From positions 1 through 58,131 of the forward strand of contig JAEPRB010000243.1 of assembly GCA_016758965.1 (NCBI GenBank): a stretch of 58,131 bases of DNA. Direction: 5' to 3'. Of the stretch, positions 48,625 to 58,131 are shown piece after piece. Position 1 is the stretch's first letter. Each line of letters opens with the position of its first letter. A model generated the notes under the pieces. That model saw only the letters and a program-made list of their open reading frames with translations. It made no database searches and had not been told where the DNA came from. The position numbers and the translations under genes were made by a program. Source of the stretch: Circinella minor. Lineage: Eukaryota; Mucoromycota; Mucoromycetes; Mucorales; Lichtheimiaceae.

Positions 48625-50155
48625 TTATATGACTTCAACCCACTGGGTATGTCTTTTGGTTTCAGCCACTTATTATGTTGTGCAATGTATTCTATTAGTA
48701 TTTGTTCTGTTTTTTTTATGTAGCATCGTAACAAAAATGAACTCTACTTTCTTTAAACTTACAAGTTATTTATACCCTCACTTGATTTTTAAAGCAGTAG
48801 ATTTGGTTTATAAGTTTTGCAATGAAATTTGTTAGTATGAGTTCGTACCATAATAACAAAAAAAAAAAATGAATCCATTTTCTTATTTATTTATTTTTAC
48901 TTACTGTCTAGTATTTTACCACCCCCCATTTAGAGTTTTGAAATAATAAATGTTATTATTTATATTTGTTTTTTTACAATGAATTAGTATTTGTTCTATT
49001 TTTGTGCTATTCTAAAAAAAACCCGTCTCTTATTTTATATAACTTACGGCCTATTTATTATAATCCACACATTTGGTTTTTAAAGTAATGGGGGTTGGTG
49101 TCATTTATATTTTTTTTAACAATGAATTCTGTCAGTATTTGTTCTTTTTTTTTTGTTCCATTATAAGAAGCGTTAACTCTACGTAATCCCTTATTTTCTA
49201 ACTTACAACCTATTCGTATTTAACCGATTGAGGGTTTTTTTTTTGAAGTAATAATAAATGTTATTTATGAATTCTGTTAGTATTTGTGCTATTATAAGAG
49301 ACATTGACTCCACTTTTTTTTTCATTTTATAAACTTACCATCTATTAATATTCAACACATTGGGTTTTGAAGTTATTTGGATGCCATTATTTATCATTTT
49401 TTTTTTTTTATAAAATGAAGTTTGTTAGTGAAATTTGTTTTTTTTTTTTTTTTTTTTACCGTAACATATAAAAAACGTTCATATTAATTTACTTACGAGC
49501 TATTCATAATCCACATACATTTGGTTTTTCAAGTCATAAATGATATTTACAATGAATTCTTCTGTTAGTATCACTGTTCTTTTTTTTTTTTTTTTTTGCT
49601 ATTATATAAGAGACGTTAATTTCACTCTTTTATTTTTTTTGTAACTTACTTCCTATGAATATAAATATAATGTCATTTATCGTTTTTTTTTTTGACGATG
49701 GATTCTGTTAGTATGTGTTCTTTCTAATAAAAAAAAACCATTAACGTCACTCCCTTAATTTAATAACTTACGGCCTAGTAATAATCAATACATTTGGTTT
49801 TAACAGTAACCGAATATGTGATTTAAAATTTCGTTAGTATTTGGTCTTTTTTTTTTTTTTGTGTCATCGTAACAACTATACTTTCTTATTCTTTTAACTT
49901 ACATACTATTCATAATCCAAACATTTGGTTTTTAGAGTAATGAATATTATGTTAGTATTTGATCTCTTTTTTTTCTTCCATTATATAATAAAAAAACATG
50001 AACTTCACTTCCTTATATTCTAACTTACCACTGTTTATAGAACTGTCAATATTACTATCCGTATTTTGAATGTCACCCATTGGTTGAGCAATACTGGTGT
50101 ATGTTGTGGAAAGGACCAAAACAAAGATGAATAAGATAATAGTAGAATATTTCAT
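48625..50155 (-). CDS. predicted secreted-peptide gene with eight tandem 3-nt microexons
   Basis: Exon 1 (50029-50155) encodes a clear signal peptide (MKYSTIILFIFVLVLSTTYT, then SIA before QP) and ends in phase 1 at a GTAAGT donor. Downstream, eight units each contain a TACTAAC-like branch point, a 44-80-nt stretch without AG, then AG, three bases, and GTAAGT. The triplets lie at 49903-49905 (TAT), 49772-49774 (GCC), 49650-49652 (GAA), 49497-49499 (CTC), 49339-49341 (ATG), 49207-49209 (GTT), 49048-49050 (GCC) and 48905-48907 (ACA). Joined, they read V-C-R-T-H-G-C-H with no stop. A ninth unit keeps GTAAGT (48762) but its AG is AA. The 3' end is uncertain: the next acceptor (48781) gives a stop at 48770; using the acceptor at 48669 gives a stop at 48625. 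Function is unknown. Exon skipping of the whole array is the main alternative. Confidence 0.6.
48635..50028 (-). repeat. tandem array of about nine diverged 122-159-bp splice-unit repeats
   Basis: GTAAGT donors on the minus strand end at 50028, 49902, 49771, 49649, 49496, 49338, 49206, 49047, 48904 and 48762, spaced 126, 131, 122, 153, 158, 132, 159, 143 and 142 nt. Each unit repeats, on the plus strand, GAATTCTGTTAGTATTTGTT, a T run, an ATTATAAGA-like word, AACTTAC, a variable triplet, and CTATT then CACATTTGGTTTTTAAAGTA. The units are diverged in length and in homopolymers, but the splice motifs are constant. Confidence 0.85.
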
Positions 50156-50220
50156 ACGTAATGGGTATTTTATTGTTGAATAAAGAAAGTTATAGTTGAT
50201 TTGAGGATAGAAAAATTTCA

Positions 50221-50229
50221 CTTTATATA
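50221..50229 (-). promoter_or_regulatory. TATA box of the microexon gene
   Basis: On the minus strand TATATAAAG lies about 65-70 nt upstream of the ATG at 50155, a normal spacing for a short fungal leader. Confidence 0.55.
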
Positions 50230-50971
50230 GTCCTTTTTTTTTTTTTGGTCTGTGTTGAAAAATATATACTATTGAGTAGTTATAAACAACAAGGATGCAG
50301 GGGCTTAAAGGAGTACTTTAACAAATCAAATATCTTTTACATAATCTGTAACATTAATGCAAGTAGCTTATAAGGAAGTGTTCTCTGTTTATATGTACTA
50401 AATCAAATTTGAAAAGAAAGACCTTTCGGGTGTGTCATATTATATATGAAGCAAAGAAGTTTTTTTTTTTAGACCCAGAGTAAATATTATGTCCTTTCAT
50501 CTTGATTTAATTCCAATGTTTATAAGGTTATCATTGTTTATTTGTTTTATCTTTTATTTTCAGAATATTATTAACTATAATGCAGTCGTCTCCTACCCCT
50601 TTCTCATATACTAATTTAACTTTTTTTTTTCTCTTTTTTTAAAAGATTTCGCCAAAACGCTATATATTATTCTCTTACTTTTATACACTTCTTGCTCAAA
50701 GTACCATAAGAAAGAAGAGACCTAGAGGCGTAGCTCAATTCAATCTTTTATCTTCTTTGGCAACTCTGGTTCTTTTTTTTTTTTTTTGCCTCCTCTACGA
50801 TTTCTAACCACATACTCCATAACAATATTAATAAGTAGTCAGATACAGCTTATCCAATATATAGATATGAACCTCCATTGTAACAACTAACAAAAGAGAT
50901 GCATTTTCATGCATGCCATTGACCTTTGGCATTTATAAATATTAAAAAAGTATTCAGAAGTATTTTCATCT
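50230..50971. other. intergenic, no gene recognised
   Basis: AT-rich with T runs; no supported coding or RNA gene. Confidence 0.35.
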
Positions 50972-51249
50972 GGTGGGGCCTAGCCCCCAACCGAGTTGAT
51001 TAACACGCCACTGTTTCTTACTGCGAAGGTTCTGAATTCGATCCGCCTGGTCTCACCAACAACACCATCGAGAGTTTTGATGCCGTTATATATGGTTTTT
51101 CGTCATTTGTTGTTTATTGTCCTGTTTCCGCGCTATCTCCAGACCAGATCCCCCCATCTCTTCTCTCCGTAACAACTATACTCTCATGAGTGTCCTAAGT
51201 GAGCGATTATTCGAAAATAAATTTAGCAGCAAAAAAAAAAAAAAAAAAA
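50972..51249 (+). mobile_element. SINE-like retroposon with class II tRNA-type head and poly(A) tail
   Basis: The first 87 nt (50972-51058) look like a decayed Leu/Ser-type tRNA. GGTGGGG at the 5' end can pair with TCTCACC at the 3' end (two G-U pairs). ACCGAGTTGATTAACACG matches the D-arm/A-box of such tRNAs, and ATTCGATCC matches a B box in 8 of 9 positions. A tRNA-unrelated body of about 170 bp follows and the element ends in 19 A residues. Clear target duplications were not found, so the insertion is old or the ends are slightly off. The anticodon stem does not fold well, so it is not a working tRNA. Confidence 0.6.
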
Positions 51250-51575
51250 TTCTAGCTTAGTAATCATCATTTATCGTTTCCTTTGTCTAACATGCTTTCT
51301 CTTGTATATCAATCTACGAACCTGCAGCTAGTAGGCCAATTTACCCACCAAAGGGACAGCCGGTCATTTAGTATACTAGATAAAAAAAAAAAGCTTTAAC
51401 TTAGAGTCCATCATCCAACGAAATTCCCTAATTTACAATTCATTTTTATTGGCTGGGGGAGAAGAAACTAATTACATAGGCATTTTTTTTATGCAAAAAA
51501 AATACCTAACTTTCTAAAACCTTTTAAAAACAATTAGTTCTTTTTTTTTTTGGTCACGTACTATATTTTATTATT
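51250..51575. other. intergenic, promoter side of the next gene
   Basis: No gene is seen; A/T runs and a T-rich leader precede the ATG at 51576. Confidence 0.35.
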
Positions 51576-54500
51576 ATGGAACCATCATTAAATAATAACA
51601 ATAATAAAAAAGATGATAATGTCAATAATTTTGACGATAAATTGGCTCAATTACTTGGTCTTGGATTCGATATTGAAGTTTGTAGAGCTGCGCTTTCACA
51701 CAATGATTCTATTCAATCAGCAACAGAATGGTAAAAAAAAAAAATATAAATATAAATATAATGTTAGATTAAGGGAAAGAGAAAAAAGAAGGGGTAAAAC
51801 AAATCAAGTTTGTTGATGAAATTAAAATGATTTTTTTTTTTTTTTTTGTACGCGCGTCTTAATGTATGTCAATGGATGTTATGGGTCATTATAGGATTTT
51901 AGGTAATGAATCAGCACAAAGTATTTCTTCTACTACAAGTCAACCTGTATTATCACTTCGTTCAGAAACTTCAAGTTCATCACCTCCCTTAATTCAGCAA
52001 CAAGAGCCATTAGCTTCCATGGCACAACATCAAGTATTATTTTTTTTCTCAACTCTTTGAATATCTAGTTATACACTGTTAAATATTACTAACCATAAAA
52101 AAATAAAAATAAAAATGATAGATACCATTGTCCACTGAGAATACTCATGTTAGTAGTATAAATCGACTTGAAGATAATAAAGAAGTAGAAGAAACGAATC
52201 GTTTGCGTGAAGAATCAATGAAATTAACAAGAGAAGCGAAAATGGAAAAGAAACGTGATAGAGAGGTAAATAACTATGTTATTCCAGAGGAGGAGCAAAG
52301 GATATATAATAAAATTAAAAAGAAAAATATACTTTGTTAATACCTTATTTTTTTTATTTTTTTTGGAATATTAAGGCGCGTGAACGAACTTTAGCACAAA
52401 TTAAAGAAGATAAAGAACGTCGAAAACTTTTTAAAAATACACAAATAATCAATGAAAATAATAATAGGACTCCTCGTCCTATGGATGATCAACCTAATAA
52501 AATAAGTGAATATGAAAAAACTCAACAAGAAATAAGAAAACAAAAACGTTTGGATCGAGAGGTTAATATAGGATGATTTCTTTAATTTTTGATTGAGAGA
52601 ATAGAGTTATTCTAATTTGGAAATAATTTTTATATAGTCAAAAAATAAAGCATTAAAAGAAATTCAACAAGATCGTGAAAATATGAAGTTACGTCATCAA
52701 CCTGTCAATAGGTCATCATTATCCACCATTGGAACTTCATCAAAACCAATAAATAATAAGAATAATGCTCTTATTCAGGTATATATATATATATATATAT
52801 ATATATTTGATTATATCACTCCAATAATATTTTTGTTAACAGTTTTATATTTTTTAAATAATAGTTTAAATTAAGTAATGGATCCACTGTTCGTAAACAA
52901 TTTCCAGCGAATGCATTCCTTTCTGAATTATATGCATTTGCAAGAGAAAAAGAAAATGAGATTGAAAATATAGCTATGGGAAATAATCCATTACGTTTAA
53001 TTTCGGTAATAAATATTCTATTACTTTTAATTATTTAATTGAAACTTATTATTATTATTATTATAATTATAATTATTAGGCATTTCCCAAACAAGAATTT
53101 ATTGAAGGAGAAAAATTAATCACAGTTCAAGCTGCAGGTTAGAAAAGAAAAAGAAAAAGAAAAAAACTTTTATAATTAGTCTTAAACCCAATCTTTAATT
53201 TATAGGTTTTATTCCAAATGTGTCCTTGAATGTTATTAGACCCATAGTAAGTGAAAAAAGAAAAAATTAAACTTACATTTTATAAATTATGCGCATAAAC
53301 TTTATTTACTTATTTTATGGGGGGGGGGATCATTTTTTTGGGGGGTGGGTTGGAAATGACATTAGGCAGAAGAAGGTTCAAATATAAATGTAACGTACCA
53401 TTTTATTTATGATTATATAAACCTCTATCAAGTTTTTTTTTTATAACATATTTTAAATTAAACTGGTTATTTTCACATTTTGATACATAGGTGAGAGATC
53501 GTAATAATGATATTGTTATGCAAGATATAGAACAAGAAGAGAATGAAAATCAACATGCAGAAGAAGAAGAAGAAGAAAATGATATAGATATGCCAGATGC
53601 AATAAATAATAATTTAGGTATTCCTACTCATGAATTTCAAAGATTACAACAACATCAAGGACAAAATACCCACTGGAATTGGGGTACACAAGGACATAGT
53701 TTATTATCTACTGATAATAATAATAATAATACAAACGAACATGGAGAAGAACATGGAGAAGAAGAAGAAGAACATGGTAAATACACCCCAGAATAATTGA
53801 GAGTAAAACATTTAAACAAAATTAATTTTATTTTTATTTTAGATGAATCCATAAATCGTCAGAATATGTTATCAGCGATTGAACGAAGAAATATATCCAT
53901 ATTAGATCAAGAAAAACAACAAATAGACTCGGTTCATTCACGTGGAAAAGTTCGTGATATTCGTTCGTTAAGAGATACATGTGCTATATCTGTTGCAGGT
54001 AGTTTATTTTATTCAAAAAAAAAAAAGTAAAAGCTGTTCATCTATATTTATTATTATTATGATATATAGGATTTTTAACTCAACCTACTTTGGAAGCACA
54101 TACTCGAATAAAACATTTATTATATGCATCACCTAAAGTATCTGAACTTTTATTACTTGAATTAATTCATACAAGAAAATTGGAAAGATCTTCTATGAAA
54201 AGATTAGCAGATCATTGGTAATAAATAATTATTTTATTATATGTGAAGAATAGTATTTTATATTTACGTATCAAGTATTTATATTTTATAGTTATTTGCA
54301 AAATGTATGTCTTGATTCATATATTTATGCAACAGATTCTCTTTTACAAGAACTTAGTTTATCTAATTCATCAAGTACAATAACAAAATTAAGTCTTAAA
54401 GGATGTGATGTAATTACTGATTCTGGTATTCGTTATATTGAAGGTAATATATATATTTATGCACTCTTATTAATTATTAATTAATTATTAACTAATAAGT

Positions 54501-55291
54501 GCGATCAAGTAGGTTTAAAAAATCTTGAATATTTGGATGCAAGTCATTGTAAAATGACTAATAAAGGCATAAAAAGTTTAACAAGTAAAGTTTTTTTTTT
54601 TTATATATTATTTATTAATATATTATAAACTAATCATGAAAAAAAAAATATTCTTAATTCTTTATAGAATTATCACAATTACAGTATCTTAACCTATCAA
54701 AAACTAAAATATCAGATATTGGATTCCATTTTATGATGGAAAATGCTCATTTTAAAGATAATTTACAAGTTTTATTAATGGATGGATGTCAAGGAATTAA
54801 ATCAAATAATACTTTTCTATTAATAAATAATGGTAAAATAATAAAGGAATGAAAAAGGAGGGGGGGAGGCAGGAAAGAAGCTAACCTTATTTTTTTTTTT
54901 TACGTACAGCATTTCCAAAATTAGTTACACTTGGATTAGCATCTACAGGAATAAGTCAACAAACAAGTGTATTATATCCTAAATTAAAATGTCTTCAATG
55001 TCTTGATGTCAGTAATACAAATTTAACAGATGAAGATGCTATTCGAATTATTTGTAATTATAAATCATTACGTGAACTTAAATTATCTGGATGTCATCAA
55101 ATTACTTTACGTGGTCTTGGTTATTTTGCTCGAGGTAAAGTATATATATATATATAGAGAGATATTTTACTTTATTTGTTAACTTGATACCTCGTGCTAG
55201 ATTTACAAAATTTGGAAATGATTCAATTTCCTAGTCGTGAACATGATCTAGATAGTGTATTACCAAGATATGCAGGTAAAAAAGAAAATGG

Positions 55292-55325
<34 letters not shown>

Positions 55326-56201
55326 TTATTTATGACTAAATATATAAATAATGATTTAGAATTACCTCTACGTTATTTGGATTTGACAAGTTTTCAAATT
55401 ACAGATGAAGGAGCTAATTCTATTGCTAGAATGAAAAAATTACAATATTTAAGTTTAGATGGAACAAAATTAACGGATGAAGGTGTTTCTAAATTTTCAG
55501 GTAAGTTTTAACCCATTTTTTCCTCTTGTTTTTCAGATTATCTTATTTTTATTATTATTATTTTTTAGGATTAATTGATTTAAGAAAACTATTTCTTGAT
55601 CGTACAAATATATCTGATGAGGGTCTATCTCAACTTAAAGGTATATATATATATATATCTGTAATACAAAAAAAAAAAAAAAAGTGAAGAGAACTAAAAA
55701 AAAAAAAATAAGAGAGTTTTCTAATCTAATATATATTTAGGACTTTGTAAATTAAATACACTATCCCTAAGTAGAACTCAAGTTACTAATTCACTTTTAA
55801 TTTTATTGGGTGATTTTGAAAAAACGGGTTTTACAAGATCTTTAAGCACATTAAATTTAGCACAATGTCAACATATTTCTGATAAAGGTATTCAAGGTCT
55901 TAAAGGTAAAAAGTTTATTTTTATATTTTTTTTTGGGAGGAGGAAATTGAGTTAACACTTTGTTTTTTTTTTTGGGTATTATAGGTATGATTAACCTTAA
56001 GAATATAAATTTGGATCATACAAATGTGAGCCGTCAATGTCTTCGTCATTTAAAAAGTAAGAAAATAATATATGATTTTGATAGAATAAATAAATAGTAT
56101 ATATTAAATAATAATATAAAATAGATTTAGAATATCTTAAACCAGTAAGATTATTAGGTATTGAACGAGACGAAGAAGAAGAAGAAATAGTTCTTGTGTG
56201 A
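51576..56201 (+). CDS. UBA-UBX-leucine-rich-repeat fusion protein
   Basis: Twenty-one exons, from 51576-51730 to 56125-56201, join in frame to 936 aa; most LRR exons are 72, 141 or 165 nt in phase 1. An N-terminal UBA domain (LAQLLGLGFDIEVCRAALSH, about 23-50) precedes charged coiled-coil stretches (MEKKRDRE; ARERTLAQIKEDKERR; QQEIRKQKRLDRE). A UBX domain spans about 250-335 (IQFKLSNGSTVRKQFPANAF; ISAFPKQEFIEGE; AAGFIPNVSLNV). An acidic linker (53540-53780) and a helical segment come next, then about 12 leucine-rich repeats (LSLKGCDVITDSGI, LEYLDASHCKMTNKGI and so on) to an acidic end. UBA binds ubiquitin and UBX binds Cdc48/p97, so the first half resembles UBXN1/SAKS1. The LRR half resembles F-box/LRR substrate receptors, though no F-box was recognised. 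A Cdc48 adaptor with a built-in recognition module is inferred. Confidence 0.9.
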
Positions 56202-56718
56202 CAAGAATAAATAACAATACGATTTTGATTGTGTAATAAACAAAAATTTTACTATTGTAATTCCCCGCTAATAATGGGATTTACCACCCCCTTTTTCTTT
56301 TTTTCCCCTGGGTTTCTTTTCTATTCCTCTCTTTTCCCCTTTAACTTTTTTTTTCTTTCTTTCTCTTCCTCTCTCCTTAATTTGTCGACACTCGTTCTTT
56401 CTTTATATAAGTTTATTTGTCCAGTCTTTCCTTCATTCCTTTCCAGACAAATAAAAAAAAAGATATATATATTCAAAGTGTGTGTGTGTGTGATATTATT
56501 AAATCTTTGTCCCTGGAGGATTTCACATCATCTACGTATCTATTTTCTCGCTTTTTTAAACTTATTCTCTCTCCACCCCTTTTGTAATAATCCTCATCCA
56601 TCTTTTTTTTTTCTTTCTCCTTTTTTATTATTATTATTATTCTCTTTTTCTATCTATCTATCTATCTCTTTTTTTTTTTTATACATATAATACCTTATTA
56701 TTATAATATTCAAAAACA
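56202..56718. other. CT-rich intergenic promoter region
   Basis: Dominated by T/C tracts (TTTCTTT, CTCTCC), a (GT)n at 56478-56491, (ATT)n at 56627-56640 and (CTAT)n at 56650-56667. It is the likely promoter and leader of the next gene; the 153-codon frame across it is low complexity. Confidence 0.45.
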
Positions 56719-58131
56719 ATGCGGGACTCATCATTTTTTAAAATGTTTGGTTCTGTACGACTTGTTCAAGAAGTTTCTAGGTCTGCTTCTTCGTCACCTA
56801 CTTTAACTCCTACAGAATCAACTCAAGTCGAAGACTTGTCTCATCATCAACAACAACAGCAACAACAACAACAACAACATACGACGACGACGACGACGAC
56901 GACAACGACGAATAATACTTCTGAAACAACACCTAATATAAAAGTTAATTCACAACCTACTCTAATCAACAATGTCATTCCTATTGATTATGACAATGAC
57001 ATTGATGATAGTCATACCCAAACAAATACTGATTATAATACCAACATTGATGACCATGACTCAATAAACAATGAACCAATGACAGAATTAACAATAAATA
57101 AAAGTCAATGGACTGGTTTACAAAAAAAAACATCCATAACCGTACCTACACAACAAGTCAATTATCCAGTTTCATTGGCAAGTTATTTACCTGGTATTAC
57201 ACCTGGTTACGCGAATTCGAGAACAACTTTACCTAGTTGGATGGTAAATAATAGTACAAGTACTTTAAATGCAAGATCGAAACGAAAACATACTCGAGAA
57301 AATTCATTTTATTCTATACGTCAACATAAACCTAAACAACCTTCATTGTCTACTTTAGAACAAGAAGATGTATTGAATATGCAGTCTATGCAACAACAAC
57401 AACAACAACATGTTTCAGTTTCTGCTTTTACTATTGGAGCATCCCCTAATAATATAACATCATCATCTCAACAACAACAAAATACACCTTTATTAACATT
57501 TAACAACAACAACAATGATGATGATAATAATAATATTAAAAAAATGGGTTCTTTAATGATCAATGATAAATTTAAACCAAAATCACAAAAATTATTATGT
57601 TTATGGCCATTACCCATTATTACTCGATATATTATTGGCATCTCTTTCTTAGTATCCATCATGAACTTTTTAGGATTTTTTCATTTAAAATGTTCATCCC
57701 CTTCTTATGTGATTCATCGATTGGAAATTATGAATCTTTTATTATCTCCCTTTTTATTTACTGGATCACTTCAAACTTTTCTTTTATTTGGATGGAATAT
57801 ATTAATATTGGGATTATTTGAAGAATCATTGGCTCATATGTTAGGTGGTACACGACGATTTGTTAAAGTCTTAGTGGGTATTATACTTTCCGTTTGTATG
57901 ATTAGACAAGGCATTGGTTATTTATTTTCCAAATCAACTGGATTTGCTGTACCTAGTTTATTTTTTAGTGATTCATTACATGAATGTAACCAAGGTATTA
58001 AAAACATATTTTACAACAGCAACTTGCCCGTACAAACGATGAACTGGTACAATACAATCCATAGCTTCAACACGAAAACTGCTGCACCAAGTTTCCAGAA
58101 AGGGATCTACAAATCGTCTACCATCGTTATC
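56719..58131 (+). CDS. rhomboid-like multi-pass membrane protein, 5' part (cut by window end)
   Basis: The ATG at 56719 opens a frame that runs to the window edge (471 codons). The first 290 residues are disordered, with Gln, Thr and Asn runs. A membrane region follows (LWPLPIITRYIIGISFLVSI; RLEIMNLLLSPFLFTGSLQT; FLLFGWNILILGLFEESLAH; MLGGTRRFVKVLVGIIL). The RLE...SPFLF.....L.....ESL....GG.RRF layout recalls rhomboid pseudoproteases such as Dsc2/UBAC2 or DUF1751-type proteins. No catalytic GxSG or His motif is seen in the visible part. A likely intron donor is CAAG|GTATTA at 57995 (phase 1); the remaining 137 bp are open in frame but differ in base composition. Dsc2 works in the Golgi/ER Dsc ubiquitin ligase that processes SREBP in some fungi; linking it to the SREBP in this window is inference. 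Confidence 0.7.
   Translation, partial: MRDSSFFKMFGSVRLVQEVSRSASSSPTLTPTESTQVEDLSHHQQQQQQQQQQHTTTTTTTTTTNNTSETTPNIKVNSQPTLINNVIPIDYDNDIDDSHTQTNTDYNTNIDDHDSINNEPMTELTINKSQWTGLQKKTSITVPTQQVNYPVSLASYLPGITPGYANSRTTLPSWMVNNSTSTLNARSKRKHTRENSFYSIRQHKPKQPSLSTLEQEDVLNMQSMQQQQQQHVSVSAFTIGASPNNITSSSQQQQNTPLLTFNNNNNDDDNNNIKKMGSLMINDKFKPKSQKLLCLWPLPIITRYIIGISFLVSIMNFLGFFHLKCSSPSYVIHRLEIMNLLLSPFLFTGSLQTFLLFGWNILILGLFEESLAHMLGGTRRFVKVLVGIILSVCMIRQGIGYLFSKSTGFAVPSLFFSDSLHECNQGIKNIFYNSNLPVQTMNWYNTIHSFNTKTAAPSFQKGIYKSSTIVI

Noticed and set aside
48546..48734. Open frame on the minus strand ending in LDKRVSRIDYLLYI, as terminal exon of the microexon gene
   Set aside because: It is open from an acceptor at 48669, but the array leaves phase 1 whereas this frame needs phase 0. 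Kept only as an alternative 3' region.
50972..51058. Functional tRNA-Leu or tRNA-Ser gene
   Set aside because: Acceptor stem and D-arm look right, but the anticodon and T stems do not fold and a poly(A)-tailed body follows.
56229..56690. 153-codon open frame upstream of the rhomboid-like gene
   Set aside because: It is a translation of T/C tracts (Phe, Ser, Leu only) and fits a promoter region better.

Overview
This window looks like nuclear DNA of an AT-rich, intron-rich early-diverging fungus, most likely Mucoromycota (Mucorales-like). Proteins have fungal affinities (SREBP with the fungal C-terminal domain, Zn2Cys6 regulator, Kin4-type kinase, glutamate 5-kinase). Introns are short (about 50-160 nt, GT..AG, often with TACTAAC-like branch points). 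Coding regions carry many Asn/Gln/Ser homopolymer runs, and intergenic DNA is full of poly(A), poly(T), (TA)n and (GA)n. The organism call is inference from these traits.

Layout. 0.9-3 kb: a GH105 unsaturated glycuronyl hydrolase and a six-exon AP-4 sigma adaptin, followed by a decayed GRAM-domain gene (3.8-5 kb) and repeats. 6.4 kb: a small orphan ORF. 7.6-12.8 kb: the tRNA thiolase NCS6/CTU1 (minus) head to head with a large helical protein that weakly resembles Integrator subunit 5. 14.3-15.9 kb: a disordered protein with a conserved C-terminal tail. 17-18.6 kb: transposon fossils (a pogo-like MITE; a foldback element with a perfect 9-bp target duplication). 19.8-23.7 kb: a 15-exon USP7/Ubp15 relative that has lost its catalytic Cys and His. 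26.3-30.3 kb: SREBP. 32.8-35.6 kb: a Kin4-like kinase with a KA1-like tail. 37.5-39 kb: PRO1, convergent with a Zn2Cys6 regulator (40-43.3 kb) whose zinc cluster is completed by an 11-nt microexon. 43.3-48.6 kb: a gene desert. 48.6-50.2 kb: a predicted secreted-peptide gene built from a signal-peptide exon and eight tandem 3-nt microexons. 51 kb: a tRNA-derived SINE-like element. 51.6-56.2 kb: a 21-exon UBA-UBX-LRR fusion. 56.7 kb to the end: the 5' part of a rhomboid-like membrane protein.

Connections. Several genes touch the ubiquitin/ERAD/sterol axis (pseudo-USP7, UBA-UBX protein, SREBP, rhomboid-like protein), but they are not clustered as an operon-like unit and a shared pathway is only inference. 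The strongest candidate for something undescribed is the minus-strand array at 48.6-50.2 kb: every repeat unit keeps AG-NNN-GTAAGT and an AG-free stretch between branch point and acceptor, while the three exon bases differ between units. All exon models were joined by hand from splice motifs and reading frame; no RNA evidence or database search was available.
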